The position numbers and the translations under genes were made by a program. A model generated the notes under the pieces. That model had not been told where the DNA came from, ran no database searches, and was given only the letters and a program-made list of their open reading frames with translations. Shown here piece by piece: positions 9,749 through 21,195 of a stretch of 64,000 bases of DNA. The stretch's first letter is position 1. Each line of letters begins with the position of its first letter. The stretch spans positions 32,021 to 96,020 of the forward strand of contig JAGVMP010000006.1 in NCBI GenBank assembly GCA_020053735.1, written 5' to 3'. This DNA comes from Pseudomonadota bacterium (GTDB taxonomy: Bacteria; Pseudomonadota; Gammaproteobacteria; Burkholderiales; Methylophilaceae).

Positions 9749-10678
9749 ATGAAATTTACTATTTATCAAAATAGTCGCCAGGGACCAAGACCATACAACC
9801 AAGATAGGCTGGCTTACTCTTACAGCAAAGATGCGTTGTTGCTGGTGTTGGCTGATGGCATGGGCGGTCATCGTAATGGCGAAGTGGCCGCGCAACTTGC
9901 AGTAAAAACACTTACAGATGCATTTCAACGTTTGGCTGTGCCTTCACTTAGCAGTCCAGCCAAGTTTTTAATAGAACATATTCAACAAGTGCACGACATG
10001 ATTGAAAACGTGACGCAAGCTGAAGAGTTTGTAGAATCGCCGCGCACCACCATCGTCGCTGCCATTATTCAACGTGGCTATTTATGGTGTGCGCATGTTG
10101 GCGATTCGCGCTTGTATCACTTCCGTAATGGGCATTTGCTGTTTCGCACCGAAGACCACTCTGTTGTACAGTCGCTATACAAAAAAGGCATGATTACTAA
10201 AGACGAAATGGCCACGCACCCCTATAAAAACAAAATTTATAACTGCGTGGGTGGCGAAACTCCACCACAAATTGACTTGTCGGATAGGCACGAATTGCTT
10301 GAAGGTGACACCGTACTGCTGTGTACTGATGGCGTTTGGGGCGTAATAGACGACCAGCAAATTAAAGAAATTATTCAGCGCAATACCGATATTACTGCAG
10401 TGACTACCGATTTAATGGATAGCGCGGATTTTGCTAGTGACGAACGCGGTGACAACATGAGTGCGATTGGCCTGCAATGGGGCGACCGGCTTACTGGCCA
10501 AGTGGCAGTCTCAACTCAGCTGATGCCTTTGGGTGAAACGACCACCATTATGAACCCAGTGACGCAACAAGTAATAGATGGTAGTAATCCAATGGAACTA
10601 TCGGATGATGACATTGAGAACACCATCCTGGCGATTCAAAGCGCTTTAAACAAAACTCAGCAGAAACCTAAAATTTAA
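9749..10678 (+). CDS. PP2C-family serine/threonine phosphatase
   Basis: RPYNQDRLAYS, LADGMGGHRNGEVAAQ, AHVGDSRLYHFRNG, LCTDGVWGVIDDQ, DNMSAIGLQW. Confidence 0.95.
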   Translation: MKFTIYQNSRQGPRPYNQDRLAYSYSKDALLLVLADGMGGHRNGEVAAQLAVKTLTDAFQRLAVPSLSSPAKFLIEHIQQVHDMIENVTQAEEFVESPRTTIVAAIIQRGYLWCAHVGDSRLYHFRNGHLLFRTEDHSVVQSLYKKGMITKDEMATHPYKNKIYNCVGGETPPQIDLSDRHELLEGDTVLLCTDGVWGVIDDQQIKEIIQRNTDITAVTTDLMDSADFASDERGDNMSAIGLQWGDRLTGQVAVSTQLMPLGETTTIMNPVTQQVIDGSNPMELSDDDIENTILAIQSALNKTQQKPKI

Positions 10679-10773
10679 GTCGCCATTTATTTGATGGATT
10701 TTATTTCATAATTTATAAGGCACAGCACAATTCGCATCGCATATAATTGCCTTTTTATCAAAAAGCAAATCTC

Positions 10774-11517
10774 ATGCAAACCACTATTCACCAAACAAAT
10801 AGCCGCCCCAGCCAACGCAGCAATGATCAACTACGTAACATTGAAATTATCCGTCATTACACCAAGCATGCCGAAGGCTCGGTGTTGGTTAAGTTTGGAG
10901 ATACCCACGTTTTATGCACAGCGAGTGTTGAGGAAAAAGTCCCTGGATTTTTAAAGGGCAAAAACCAAGGCTGGGTAACAGCGGAATACGGCATGTTGCC
11001 ACGCAGCACTGGTAGTCGTATGGACAGAGAAGCGGCCAAAGGCAAGCAAAGCGGTCGTACTCAAGAGATTCAACGCTTAATTGGCCGCAGTTTGCGCGCG
11101 ATTATCGATCTTGAAAAACTGGGCGAGCGCAGCATCCACCTTGATTGCGATGTGATCCAAGCCGATGGCGGCACCCGCACCGCCAGCATTACGGGCGCCT
11201 ATGTGGCGTTGCATGATGCAGTTTCTACACTGTTAAAAAGTGGAAAAATTAGCCAAAATCCACTTAAACAAGGCGTAGCAGCGATTTCAGTGGGCGTGTA
11301 TAAAGGTGTGCCAGTACTGGATTTAGATTATATTGAGGACTCTGACTGTGACACCGACATGAATGTGGTGATGACTGCAGATGGCGGATTTGTAGAAATT
11401 CAAGGCACAGCCGAAGGTGAACCGTTTGACCGCGCCGCCATGAACAGCATGCTGGACTTGGCTGCTAGCGGCATTCACGAATTATTGGTAAAACAACAAC
11501 ACGCTTTAAACACATAA
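10774..11517 (+). CDS. rph: Ribonuclease PH
   Basis: [43 protein letters not shown]; start chosen at ATG 10774 (ORF-track start is 10747). Confidence 0.95.
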   Translation: MQTTIHQTNSRPSQRSNDQLRNIEIIRHYTKHAEGSVLVKFGDTHVLCTASVEEKVPGFLKGKNQGWVTAEYGMLPRSTGSRMDREAAKGKQSGRTQEIQRLIGRSLRAIIDLEKLGERSIHLDCDVIQADGGTRTASITGAYVALHDAVSTLLKSGKISQNPLKQGVAAISVGVYKGVPVLDLDYIEDSDCDTDMNVVMTADGGFVEIQGTAEGEPFDRAAMNSMLDLAASGIHELLVKQQHALNT

Positions 11518-12111
11518 ATGTTGAATAAACTGGTGATTGCCAGCGGCAACCAAGGCAAGCTGGCAGAATTTCAAAGCTTACTAGCGCCATTAAATATTGA
11601 AGTGCTACCTCAATCGCATTTCAACGTTTCTGAAGCTGCCGAGCCACACTGTACTTTTATTGAAAACGCGCTAGCTAAAGCGCGCCATGCCAGCCTTGCC
11701 ACCCATTTACCTGCATTAGCGGATGACTCAGGTTTGTGTCTAGAAGCCTTGCCTGGCGTACCAGGCGTGCACTCGGCTTATTTTGCTGGCGAGCCTAGAA
11801 GCGATGCAAAAAATAACGCGCACTTAATGAGCGTGTTAAAGCAACACAGCAACCGCTTTGCTTATTATTATTGCTGCTTGGTGTTAGTACGCAAACATGA
11901 TGACCCGCAACCCTTGATAGCAGAAGGCGTTTGGGCAGGGTCGATTTTAAAAAAACCGCGCGGCGCGGGTGGCTTTGGTTATGACCCGATTTTTTTAGAT
12001 AGCATTACGGGAAAATCCGCCGCAGAACTGACGCCAGAGCTTAAAAATAAACTCAGCCACCGTGGTAAAGCGATGCGTAAGATGCTGCAACTCATTCAAC
12101 AATTAAACTAA
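11518..12111 (+). CDS. rdgB: XTP/dITP diphosphatase (RdgB/HAM1 family)
   Basis: VIASGNQGKLAEFQSLL, ALADDSGLCLEALPGVPGVHSA, GAGGFGYDPIF. Confidence 0.95.
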   Translation: MLNKLVIASGNQGKLAEFQSLLAPLNIEVLPQSHFNVSEAAEPHCTFIENALAKARHASLATHLPALADDSGLCLEALPGVPGVHSAYFAGEPRSDAKNNAHLMSVLKQHSNRFAYYYCCLVLVRKHDDPQPLIAEGVWAGSILKKPRGAGGFGYDPIFLDSITGKSAAELTPELKNKLSHRGKAMRKMLQLIQQLN

Positions 12112-12187
12112 GATATATTTAACCTAGTCACATTTAACCAAGACTAGTCATAATTTAACCAAGAGATAATTAACTAAGACGTATTTT

Positions 12188-12412
12188 ATGAAACCATTAC
12201 CGATTTGGGTGCGCAATGACGACAGTATTGTTGCCTGCACTGAAAAAATTAAAGTCATGCGCGAAAACTTTGAAGAGCTGCGCCAACTCGCACAAGATGC
12301 ATTTGAGGATGGCATACTGATGGAAGTGAGTGAGACACAAATGCGCGAGGTATTGCATCATTTTGTGGATGCGCTCATCAACCCTTACCCACAAGACAAG
12401 ATTAAGCATTGA
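12188..12412 (+). CDS. Small hypothetical protein (74 aa)
   Basis: ORF in gene-dense context, co-directional with rdgB and the GGDEF gene; family not recognised. Confidence 0.6.
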   Translation: MKPLPIWVRNDDSIVACTEKIKVMRENFEELRQLAQDAFEDGILMEVSETQMREVLHHFVDALINPYPQDKIKH

Positions 12413-12427
12413 ACAAGCGAACGTAAA

Positions 12428-13369
12428 ATGACTAACACCATAAATGATCTAAATGCTGATAGCGAAGTCTATAAAACGCTTTTAGAGTCCACCAAAGCTA
12501 TTCCATGGAAAATTGACTGGTCTACCATGAAATTTAGTTACATTGGACCACAAATCGAAAGTTTACTTGGCTGGTCACCCGCCAGCTGGCAAACTGCAAA
12601 TGATTGGATAGAGCGCATGCACCCTGATGATAGAGAGCGAGTGTCCAGCTTTTGCATTGCGCAATCCAAGGCGGGGGTTGATCACGAAGCAGATTATCGC
12701 GCACTCACAAAAGATAATCGCGCGGTATGGATACGCGATGTGGTGCATGTGGTGCGCAACGAAAATGGCGAAGTAGATTCTTTAATTGGCTTTATGTTTG
12801 ATATTGGTGAACGTAAAAAAGCCGAAGAAAAACTGATGCGACTGCAAAAAGAGTTGGAAGAGCTTTCTTACAGAGATGGCCTCACTGGGGTATTCAATCG
12901 ACGTATGTTTGATTCTGTTTTAGAAGCAGAATGGGCGAATGCACAATACAATCGCCAACCACTTTCACTGATTTTGTTAGATATTGATTATTTTAAGCAA
13001 TATAACGACCATTATGGCCATATTCAAGGTGATGATTGCTTGAAACTCATCGGCAAAACTTTAAGCGCAGCTGGCACCAGAACGCGCGATTTTTTTGCCC
13101 GCTTTGGTGGAGAAGAGTTTGTATTGGTGCTACCAGAAACAGATGAAAAAGCTGCGCTCGTAGTCGCTGAACGCTGTCGTGAGCTAATTTTTAAGGCACA
13201 AATTTCGCACGAAAAGTCTCAAGTCAACCCATATATTACCGTCAGTATTGGTATTGGCACCATCACGCCAACCCAGCAAGATAAGTCACTCGCGTTTATT
13301 AAAAAAGTAGACAAACGGCTATATCAGGCCAAGAAAAATGGCAGAAACTGTATTGTAGAAGCGAATTAA
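12428..13369 (+). CDS. PAS domain-containing GGDEF diguanylate cyclase
   Basis: PAS-like N-terminus (LGWSPASWQTANDWIERMHPDDRERV), GGEEFVLVLPET active-site motif. Confidence 0.94.
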   Translation: MTNTINDLNADSEVYKTLLESTKAIPWKIDWSTMKFSYIGPQIESLLGWSPASWQTANDWIERMHPDDRERVSSFCIAQSKAGVDHEADYRALTKDNRAVWIRDVVHVVRNENGEVDSLIGFMFDIGERKKAEEKLMRLQKELEELSYRDGLTGVFNRRMFDSVLEAEWANAQYNRQPLSLILLDIDYFKQYNDHYGHIQGDDCLKLIGKTLSAAGTRTRDFFARFGGEEFVLVLPETDEKAALVVAERCRELIFKAQISHEKSQVNPYITVSIGIGTITPTQQDKSLAFIKKVDKRLYQAKKNGRNCIVEAN

Positions 13370-13388
13370 TGTCGAGTTGCCGTTCTAC

Positions 13389-14624
13389 ATGATTCCAATT
13401 TATCCCGTCAACGATTTTAAAGTCATCAACACCCGCGCACCCGTTTTAGGTGAAGCCACGTTATCTGGCTTAAAAAATCCACCGCCCTTGTCTTTGTATA
13501 TTCATATTCCATGGTGTGTTAAAAAGTGCCCATATTGCGATTTTAATTCGCACGAAAGCAAGCTAGCGATTCCTGAAAAGCGCTATGTGGCGGCCTTAAT
13601 TAAAGACCTAGAACAATCTGTGCCACGCGTATATGGACGAAAGATCAAAAGCGTGTTTTTTGGTGGTGGGACGCCTAGTCTTTTTAGTGCGGAATCCATC
13701 GATGAAATTTTAAGCGCGGTGCGCATGCTCACCCCTTTAGAATATGGCGCTGAAATTACGCTGGAAGCGAATCCTGGAACTCTTGGTGCAAAAATACAGG
13801 ATACCGCTCATTTTCAAGGTTATAAGCAGGCTGGGGTCAACCGTATTTCACTCGGTATACAAAGTTTTAATGCCGATTATTTGAAGGCACTTGGCCGCAT
13901 TCACGATGACAAGCAAGCAATTCAAGCAGCCGAGTTAGCCTTGAAAACATTTGAGCGCGTCAATTTAGACGTGATGTATGCGCTGCCTAACCAAAGCCTA
14001 GAACATGCGCTACAAGATGCAAGGCAAGCAGTCGCGCTTAACCCAGACCATCTGTCTTTTTACCACCTGACTTTAGAACCCAACACGCCCTTCCACCGCA
14101 CGCCGCCTAGCCTGCCCAGTGATGATGTCAGTGCAGATATGCAAGATCAGATTGAAGTTTTGCTGGCTGACCATGGCTATGAACATTATGAAACATCGGC
14201 TTTTTGCAAACCGAATAGCCAGTCACGGCACAATCTCAATTATTGGCAATTTGGCGATTATTTGGGCATTGGTGCGGGTGCGCATTCCAAGCTAAGTTTT
14301 CATGACAAAATTACCCGTGAAACGCGCCACAAACATCCCAAAGCATTTATGGAAAATGCTGAAAACGGCAGCGCTGTGGACAACACTTGGACGATAGAAA
14401 AGTCTGATTTAGGCTTTGAATTTATGATGAACGCACTACGATTAACCAATGGTTTTGAAACAAAGCTTTTTCACGAGCGTACAGGCATGCCTTGGCAAGC
14501 AATATCCACGCGGGTTGCAGAGGCCCTTAAAAAAGGCTTAATTACACAAGATTTAAATCGACTGCAACCCACCTTGCTGGGTCAGCGCTACTTAAATAAC
14601 TTGCTGGAGCTGTTTTTAATTTAG
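13389..14624 (+). CDS. hemW: HemW-like radical SAM heme chaperone (coproporphyrinogen III oxidase-like)
   Basis: SLYIHIPWCVKKCPYCDFNSH, FFGGGTPSLF, RISLGIQSFN; start chosen at ATG 13389. Confidence 0.92.
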   Translation: MIPIYPVNDFKVINTRAPVLGEATLSGLKNPPPLSLYIHIPWCVKKCPYCDFNSHESKLAIPEKRYVAALIKDLEQSVPRVYGRKIKSVFFGGGTPSLFSAESIDEILSAVRMLTPLEYGAEITLEANPGTLGAKIQDTAHFQGYKQAGVNRISLGIQSFNADYLKALGRIHDDKQAIQAAELALKTFERVNLDVMYALPNQSLEHALQDARQAVALNPDHLSFYHLTLEPNTPFHRTPPSLPSDDVSADMQDQIEVLLADHGYEHYETSAFCKPNSQSRHNLNYWQFGDYLGIGAGAHSKLSFHDKITRETRHKHPKAFMENAENGSAVDNTWTIEKSDLGFEFMMNALRLTNGFETKLFHERTGMPWQAISTRVAEALKKGLITQDLNRLQPTLLGQRYLNNLLELFLI

Positions 14625-14649
14625 GCTGGCTAAACTAGTCTAGCTTAAA

Positions 14650-16083
14650 CTAAACTAGGAGCTCTTTGCGCGTATCGAGTAAGGCAATCAACATTAAAAT
14701 CTCGCTTACCACCGCTTTGCCAAAGCCGGCACGCTCGCCTCCGCGGTTATCGGTAATCAGATCACGCAAATAAGCAGTGGCTAATTCGCCTGGCCACACC
14801 CCACAAAGCTGCTCCATAATATGTGGGAACTCTTCTAAGCTTTCTGGCACGACCATTACCGTATTCACTGCCGCTTCCTTTTCGTGCCACACCGGCGTCA
14901 TCACATTAAAAGTGAGATGCATACTTTCTGCATACGTCTCAAATTGATCTTTTAAATTAAGTTTTCTAAACACTTCCAGCAAATACAACCAATGGTTAAT
15001 CGAGGCTTTTGGCTGCGACTCTATGGTCATTTTTAGATGCGCTATCGCATCTGTACCACGATTGACGCTCATCAACAATTTAGCCTCTTCTAGTGTTGAG
15101 TTCAACCTTGATTCCACCTCTTTCGCTGCCTGCTGTTGCAGGATGACTTCTGGACTGTCTTCTTTTGGTGGATTGGTTTTTTCAAAATAACCACTAAAAT
15201 CAGTGACCGTGTTTTGCATTTTGCTGGCAGTAAAACTGAACTTTTCAAACATATGCCCACGATATTTTTTAAGCGCAAAAGCGCCTAATAGCAACAAGCC
15301 TACTATAGCCAGTGCAGCTTTTACTAAATCCATATTCAGGTTATCAATGAAAGAAGTTTCAGCTGGCGAAACTTGCATAGCCTCTGACACTGGCGTTTGC
15401 TTAATCTCTTGATTTAAGTTTTTAAATACTTTTTTAGAAGGCTGCGTAGCGGCTGGTTCTGCTGCTGGTTCTGCCGCTAGGTTGTTTTGATTGGCTACGG
15501 GCGGCTCAATATTTACTGAATCAGCATTGGGTAAGTTAAGCGTTTTGTCAAAAATCAATTTCAGATCATCTAGCTTGGCCTGTAACACCACTATTTTTTC
15601 GTTTAGTTTTGATAGCTGCTCTTTTAAAAAAGCATTTTTATTGACTAACTCTTTATACTCTTGCTGCAGTTTTTCTGGCACTAGCTGTATCACCCGCTTC
15701 AGGCCATAGCTCATTGTTAAGGTTTGCTTGTTAGATTTATTGCTAGCTTTGACGGCGCTTTTAGAAAGCGATTTAAGTGTTGGAATGACCAATAAAGTGG
15801 GCGCATCAAAACGTGCTGACGCCTTGAGTTGAGATTGCGTATCCGCATTTAAACGCAAAGTTTTGGCCACAAATTGCTGTTGCATGGCACGATTTTTTGG
15901 GTAAAACATGCGCGCAAGGTCGTTCACACTTTCGCCTGGCAACATCGGCCACGTCATGCTGCTAGCGGTTTCCTGCTCAGAGACCATGCTAGTATCTATC
16001 AGCAACGCATCCTCTGCGCTGGCCACAAAACTACTGCCAAACATCAGCGCAAGCAATCCGATAAGATAAAAAGCGCGCCTCAA
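14650..16083 (-). CDS. FimV-like membrane protein
   Basis: Signal peptide, MTWPMLPGESVNDLARMFYPKNRAMQQQFVAKTL, TM helix and a C-terminal TPR-like region. Confidence 0.7.
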   Translation of the reverse strand: MRRAFYLIGLLALMFGSSFVASAEDALLIDTSMVSEQETASSMTWPMLPGESVNDLARMFYPKNRAMQQQFVAKTLRLNADTQSQLKASARFDAPTLLVIPTLKSLSKSAVKASNKSNKQTLTMSYGLKRVIQLVPEKLQQEYKELVNKNAFLKEQLSKLNEKIVVLQAKLDDLKLIFDKTLNLPNADSVNIEPPVANQNNLAAEPAAEPAATQPSKKVFKNLNQEIKQTPVSEAMQVSPAETSFIDNLNMDLVKAALAIVGLLLLGAFALKKYRGHMFEKFSFTASKMQNTVTDFSGYFEKTNPPKEDSPEVILQQQAAKEVESRLNSTLEEAKLLMSVNRGTDAIAHLKMTIESQPKASINHWLYLLEVFRKLNLKDQFETYAESMHLTFNVMTPVWHEKEAAVNTVMVVPESLEEFPHIMEQLCGVWPGELATAYLRDLITDNRGGERAGFGKAVVSEILMLIALLDTRKELLV

Positions 16084-16089
16084 GATAGA

Positions 16090-17487
16090 TTAACTTAACA
16101 ACTTACGCGCACGTGCAATTGCTAGTTTAACTTGGGTAGGCGCGGTGCCGCCAATGTGGTTACGGCTAGCAACAGATCCTTCTAGGGTCAGTACTTGATA
16201 CACATCTTCGTTAATCATGGCGCTAAATTTTTGCAATTCACTCAAAGGCAAATCGGCCAAATCACAGCCTTGTTGCACGCCGTGTTTCACTGCCAACGCG
16301 ACCACTTCATGTGCGTCTCTAAAAGCCATGCCTTTTTTCACCAAATAATCAGCTAAATCGGTAGCTGTAGCAAACCCTTCAAGTGCGGCTTGCCGCATAT
16401 TGGTTTTATTCACGGCAATGCCGCGCAGCATGTCCGCATAAATCGCCAGCGTCACCAACACCGTATCCGCCGTATCAAATAGCGGCTCTTTATCTTCTTG
16501 ATTATCTTTGTTGTAGGCCAGCGGCTGACCTTTCATCAAGGTCAGCAAAGCGACCAAGTGACCATTCACGCGCCCCGTTTTACCGCGCACCAGTTCTGGT
16601 ACATCGGGATTTTTCTTTTGCGGCATAATGGATGAGCCAGTACAAAACCTGTCGGCGATATCAATAAATGCAAATCTTGGGCTAGACCATAAAATCAGCT
16701 CCTCAGAAAAACGGGATAAATGCGTCATCAAAATAGCACTGGCGGCGCTAAACTCTATGGCAAAATCTTTATCGGAAACCGCATCTAGTGAGTTCTCACA
16801 CACGCCATCAAAGCCTAATGTTTTCGCCACCATGTCGCGATCTATCGGGTAACTGGTACCTGCCAGTGCGGCAGCGCCCAGTGGCAAATGATTGATGCGT
16901 TTTCTACAATCTGCAAACCGTGCAGCATCCCGCTTTAGCATCTCAAAATAAGCCATTAAATGGTGACCAAAGGTTACGGGTTGTGCGACCTGTAGATGCG
17001 TGAAACCTGGCATGATAGTGTCAGCATGCTGTTCAGCTAAATCTAAAATACTCAATTGCAGATTTTTAATGCCCACCAAGATGTCATCTGTAGTGGCACG
17101 CAACCATAGCCGTACATCTGTTGCTACTTGGTCATTCCTGGAGCGGCCAGTATGTAAGCGCTTACCTGCATCACCAATTTTGTCGGTAAGGCGCTTTTCT
17201 ATATTCAAATGCACATCTTCTAAATCTAGCAACCATTCAAAGGTGCCGGCTTGAATCTCAGCCAAAATTTCAGCCAAGCCTTTTTCGATGGCGGCAACAT
17301 CATTTTTGCTAATGATGTCTTGCTGACCCAACATGTGTGCATGTGCAAGCGACCCCTGAATGTCGAATTCAGCTAAGCGTTTATCAAAATTGACTGATGC
17401 GGTGTATTTTTTTACCAGCTCTGCTACTGGTTCGCTGAAGCGTCCAGACCAACTTTTTTGTTTATTATCTAATGAATTATTTGACAC
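16090..17487 (-). CDS. argH: Argininosuccinate lyase
   Basis: [51 protein letters not shown]. Confidence 0.96.
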   Translation of the reverse strand: MSNNSLDNKQKSWSGRFSEPVAELVKKYTASVNFDKRLAEFDIQGSLAHAHMLGQQDIISKNDVAAIEKGLAEILAEIQAGTFEWLLDLEDVHLNIEKRLTDKIGDAGKRLHTGRSRNDQVATDVRLWLRATTDDILVGIKNLQLSILDLAEQHADTIMPGFTHLQVAQPVTFGHHLMAYFEMLKRDAARFADCRKRINHLPLGAAALAGTSYPIDRDMVAKTLGFDGVCENSLDAVSDKDFAIEFSAASAILMTHLSRFSEELILWSSPRFAFIDIADRFCTGSSIMPQKKNPDVPELVRGKTGRVNGHLVALLTLMKGQPLAYNKDNQEDKEPLFDTADTVLVTLAIYADMLRGIAVNKTNMRQAALEGFATATDLADYLVKKGMAFRDAHEVVALAVKHGVQQGCDLADLPLSELQKFSAMINEDVYQVLTLEGSVASRNHIGGTAPTQVKLAIARARKLLS

Positions 17488-17574
17488 GCTGTTTCGCTTT
17501 AATTTTAATGTTTAATTGTAAAAATTACGTTAATAATAATATACTTAACGCAATATTATAACCAAGTATACGCT

Positions 17575-18579
17575 GTGCGCAAAAATAGTCGGCTACCTAA
17601 CTTTCAAAATCTTGGCATTCAGCTACGAATATTGCTGATTGTGAACATATTAGCAACAATGGCCGCTATTTTACTTAGCCAAAATTTAGCTGATTTTTTA
17701 CCCTTGCTGGCACAATTATCAGCTTTGGTTCAGCCAGTGTTGCTACTCAGCATGTTAGGTTTATATATGTTACAGCCACTGCTAGTTAAGTTTAAATATT
17801 GGCAAGGCGTGGCACTGATTATTTTGTTAGAAATAAGCTTCACTTGGCTGGTGTTTCGCTTCATTAATCAATTATTCGCGTTTAATAACGGTCCAGAAAT
17901 CTTCCGCGCTTGCTTGCTCACAGCCATTGTGACGGCCATTGTGATGTATTATTTTTACTTGCAAGAACGTGCGTATTCGCCTGCAATTGCCGAGGCGCGA
18001 TTGCAAGCATTGCAAGCGCGCATACGCCCCCATTTTTTGTTTAACAGCATTAACGCAGTACTATCGCTGATTCGTAGCCAACCCAAGCGGGCCGAAACTG
18101 CGCTTGAAGACATGGCGGATTTATTTCGTGTGCTGATGAGTGAAAACCGAGATTTGGTGCCACTGGCGGAAGAAATAAGCTTATGCCACAAATATTTAGA
18201 TTTAGAAAAATTACGGCTAGAAGATAGACTTAAAATCACTTGGCAAATAGATGATATGCCATCGGACGCCATGATACCGCCGCTGATTCTACAGCCCTTG
18301 TTAGAAAATGCGGTGTACCACGGCATTGAGCCTTTGCCTGAAGGCGGTGAGGTAGTGGTCAGCGTCTATACAAAGCTTAAAGAGCTAAACATTACCATCA
18401 GTAACCCTTACGCACCGCAAAACGACAAACATGCAGGCAATAAAATGGCCATGAAAAACATTAAAGAGCGCCTAAAACTGCATTTTGATTTAGAAAGCTC
18501 ACTCAAAACCGAAAGCAAAAATAACCGCTATTATGTGCACATTCGCATGCCTGCAAAAATTAAACTTTATGATACTTAA
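17575..18579 (+). CDS. LytS/AlgZ-type sensor histidine kinase (GTG start)
   Basis: LQALQARIRPHFLFNSINAVLSLIRSQPKRAETALEDMADLFRVLM; upstream of a LytTR regulator. Confidence 0.92.
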   Translation: MRKNSRLPNFQNLGIQLRILLIVNILATMAAILLSQNLADFLPLLAQLSALVQPVLLLSMLGLYMLQPLLVKFKYWQGVALIILLEISFTWLVFRFINQLFAFNNGPEIFRACLLTAIVTAIVMYYFYLQERAYSPAIAEARLQALQARIRPHFLFNSINAVLSLIRSQPKRAETALEDMADLFRVLMSENRDLVPLAEEISLCHKYLDLEKLRLEDRLKITWQIDDMPSDAMIPPLILQPLLENAVYHGIEPLPEGGEVVVSVYTKLKELNITISNPYAPQNDKHAGNKMAMKNIKERLKLHFDLESSLKTESKNNRYYVHIRMPAKIKLYDT

Positions 18580-18582
18580 GCT

Positions 18583-19320
18583 GTGCAACAAACCCTTAAA
18601 ATTTTAATTGCCGATGACGAAGCGCCTGCCAGAAGCCGTATGCGCGATTTGCTCGGAGATATTGCACACGTCGAAATTGTGGCAGAAGCCAAGAATGGTA
18701 AAGAAGCCATAGATTTAGCCGAATCCTGTAAGCCTGATGTGATGCTGTTGGATATTCGCATGCCAGTGATGGATGGCATAGAAGCCGCGCAACATGCACA
18801 AAAATTAGAGCCTAAACCACACATTATTTTTACTACCGCGTTTGACGCTTATGCGATTAAAGCATTTGATTTAAATGCAATAGATTATCTGCTGAAACCT
18901 ATTCGACAAGAACGTCTGCAAGCTGCTATAAACAAAGCGCATGCCCTGCAGCCCAATCAGATAGCGGCTCTCAAGCCATTGCAAAAGGCTCGTTCACATT
19001 TGAGCATACACGAGCGTGGCCGCGTGTTGCTGGTGCCAATAGAAACAATTGTTTATTTGCGTGCCGAACTTAAGTACATCACGGTGCGTACTGTTGAGCG
19101 CGAATATTTAATTGAGGAATCGTTGACACATTTAGAAGTGGAATTTGGCGAGCGCTTTATCAGATTGCATCGAAACTGCCTTGTTGCGCCGCAATTTATT
19201 ACTGGCTACGAAAAACGCCTGAATGACGACAACGAACAGCAATGGGTGGCGTTACTTAAACACATCCCCGAAACCATTGCCATTAGTCGGCGCCAGCAGC
19301 ACTTAGTAAAACAAAGCTGA
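18583..19320 (+). CDS. LytTR-family (AlgR-like) response regulator (GTG start)
   Basis: Receiver LIADDEAPARSRMRDLL, DVMLLDIRMPVMDGIEAAQ; C-terminal LytTR region FIRLHRNCLVAPQFI. Confidence 0.93.
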   Translation: MQQTLKILIADDEAPARSRMRDLLGDIAHVEIVAEAKNGKEAIDLAESCKPDVMLLDIRMPVMDGIEAAQHAQKLEPKPHIIFTTAFDAYAIKAFDLNAIDYLLKPIRQERLQAAINKAHALQPNQIAALKPLQKARSHLSIHERGRVLLVPIETIVYLRAELKYITVRTVEREYLIEESLTHLEVEFGERFIRLHRNCLVAPQFITGYEKRLNDDNEQQWVALLKHIPETIAISRRQQHLVKQS

Positions 19321-19349
19321 GCAACTCAATATTCTAAGTTACTTAATAC

Positions 19350-20021
19350 TTATTTCTTACTTCTCTCAAAGTCTTCAATCACCCTAGCCGCCCAATCTTT
19401 GCCGCCCAAACCAAATGCAATCGCCAGCGCCAAAAAGAACGCGCCAAACACAATTACAAATAAAGAGTAAATGAGCTGCATGCCGATACCCAGCTGCTCT
19501 AGCGCTACAAATACCGAAAATATTTGTATGCCATATTCAGCCGACGTACTCACTGCGAGTGCATGTGGAAACTTGATGCTATGCAACCAGGCAAACACCA
19601 ATCGGTTCACAAATCGCGCTAGCAGCGTACCAAAAACCACCACCAAAATAGCCACAATAATATGCGGCAAATAGCCTGCCAGTTGCTGCAGCAAGGTCGC
19701 TACTTGTGTCATTTCTAGTGAGTTTGCACCAGTGATTACAAACAGCAGAATGACTAGCCAGTACATCACTTGGCTAATAATACCGCTCATGGTGAGGTTG
19801 TAGTTGCCACTGTTCATAAATGCCTCAAGCCCTGATTTTTGCGCGAATTTATCAAATTGGGTGATTGTTAAAATGCGTTTTACTGCCGAGCGGACTAGCT
19901 TAGCCACTATCCATCCCACAAATATAATCACCAATACAGCCAATAATTTAGGCACAAAATTCACCATCTGTAGCCAAAATTGATTCAGTGAGCTCATAAA
20001 AATATCGATTTGGTATTGCAT
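19350..20021 (-). CDS. Mechanosensitive ion channel-like membrane protein
   Basis: FVPKLLAVLVIIFVGWIVAKLVRSAVKRIL and further TM repeats (MscS TM-helix type). Confidence 0.85.
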   Translation of the reverse strand: MQYQIDIFMSSLNQFWLQMVNFVPKLLAVLVIIFVGWIVAKLVRSAVKRILTITQFDKFAQKSGLEAFMNSGNYNLTMSGIISQVMYWLVILLFVITGANSLEMTQVATLLQQLAGYLPHIIVAILVVVFGTLLARFVNRLVFAWLHSIKFPHALAVSTSAEYGIQIFSVFVALEQLGIGMQLIYSLFVIVFGAFFLALAIAFGLGGKDWAARVIEDFERSKK

Positions 20022-20205
20022 AACATCTCCTAAATTTTATTAACAATCAACCCTTTAGGCTAATTTTGGTTGAGCAAGCCTTGCTTAAAATTATATTATT
20101 CTGCTTCAGACTTTAGCTTAACCTAAAATGTAGCACTTTTTGTAAAAGATTGTAAAAGCCTGAATAAAACATGAGCAAAAATAGCGCTGTGATAAAATTG
20201 CCACC

Positions 20206-21147
20206 ATGAAAACATCACCTAAAAAACTCGTTATTGCCTCGCGTGAAAGTGCGCTGGCCATGTGGCAAGCCAATCATATTCAAGCACGCCTACAAGCCTT
20301 ATACCCTAACTGCGATGTGCAAATTTTGGGGATGACCACGACTGGCGACCAAATTCTAGATTCGCCGTTATCACGCATTGGCGGCAAAGGTTTATTTGTA
20401 AAAGAGCTTGAAATGGCGCTGGCGGATGGTAGCGCTGATTTAGCGGTACACAGTATGAAGGACGTGCCAATGAATCTTCCCGAAGGCTTTATGATGGCGG
20501 CCACGGGTGAACGTGAAGACGCGCGCGATGCGTTTGTCTCAAACAATTTTGCTAATTTACAAGCCTTACCGCATGGCAGCATTGTCGGTACTTCTAGCTT
20601 ACGCCGCCAAAGCCAATTGCAACATCGCTTTCCTCACCTCAAAATCGAGTCTCTACGCGGCAACGTGCAAACAAGGCTGCGCAAATTGGATGAAGGCCAA
20701 TACGCCGCAATTATCCTTGCTGCAGCGGGTTTAATTCGGCTGGGCTTAGGTACGCGTATTCGCGATTTTATTTCGCCAACAGATAGCATCCCGGCCGTAG
20801 GGCAAGGTGCGCTAGGCATTGAAATCAACGCAAATCGCACTGATCTAATTGAAATTCTCGCACCATTAAATCATATCGATACACAGCTTTGCGTAGAAGC
20901 TGAACGTGGCTTTAGTCGTGCTTTAGCGGGCAGTTGCACCGTGCCACTTGGTGCCTATGCATTGCGCGATGGCGAGGATATTAATATGACTGGTTTTGTA
21001 GCTAGCGTGGATGGCACACAATTGCTGCGAGAAAATATAACTGGCTTGGCAGCCAATGCAGAAGCGGTTGGTAGAGCATTGGCAGATAAACTGATTGCGC
21101 GCGGTGCGGATAAAATTTTGGCTGCGCTAGAGCACATAAAGCCTTGA
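20206..21147 (+). CDS. hemC: Porphobilinogen deaminase (hydroxymethylbilane synthase)
   Basis: [73 protein letters not shown]. Confidence 0.97.
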   Translation: MKTSPKKLVIASRESALAMWQANHIQARLQALYPNCDVQILGMTTTGDQILDSPLSRIGGKGLFVKELEMALADGSADLAVHSMKDVPMNLPEGFMMAATGEREDARDAFVSNNFANLQALPHGSIVGTSSLRRQSQLQHRFPHLKIESLRGNVQTRLRKLDEGQYAAIILAAAGLIRLGLGTRIRDFISPTDSIPAVGQGALGIEINANRTDLIEILAPLNHIDTQLCVEAERGFSRALAGSCTVPLGAYALRDGEDINMTGFVASVDGTQLLRENITGLAANAEAVGRALADKLIARGADKILAALEHIKP

Positions 21148-21195
21148 ACATACAAAATGAACCCATTTTTTAAATCCGTACGTTGTTTGCTTGTC

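Noticed and set aside
17955-18326. 123-aa minus-strand ORF
   Set aside because: Antisense to the histidine kinase HPHFLFN region; shadow ORF
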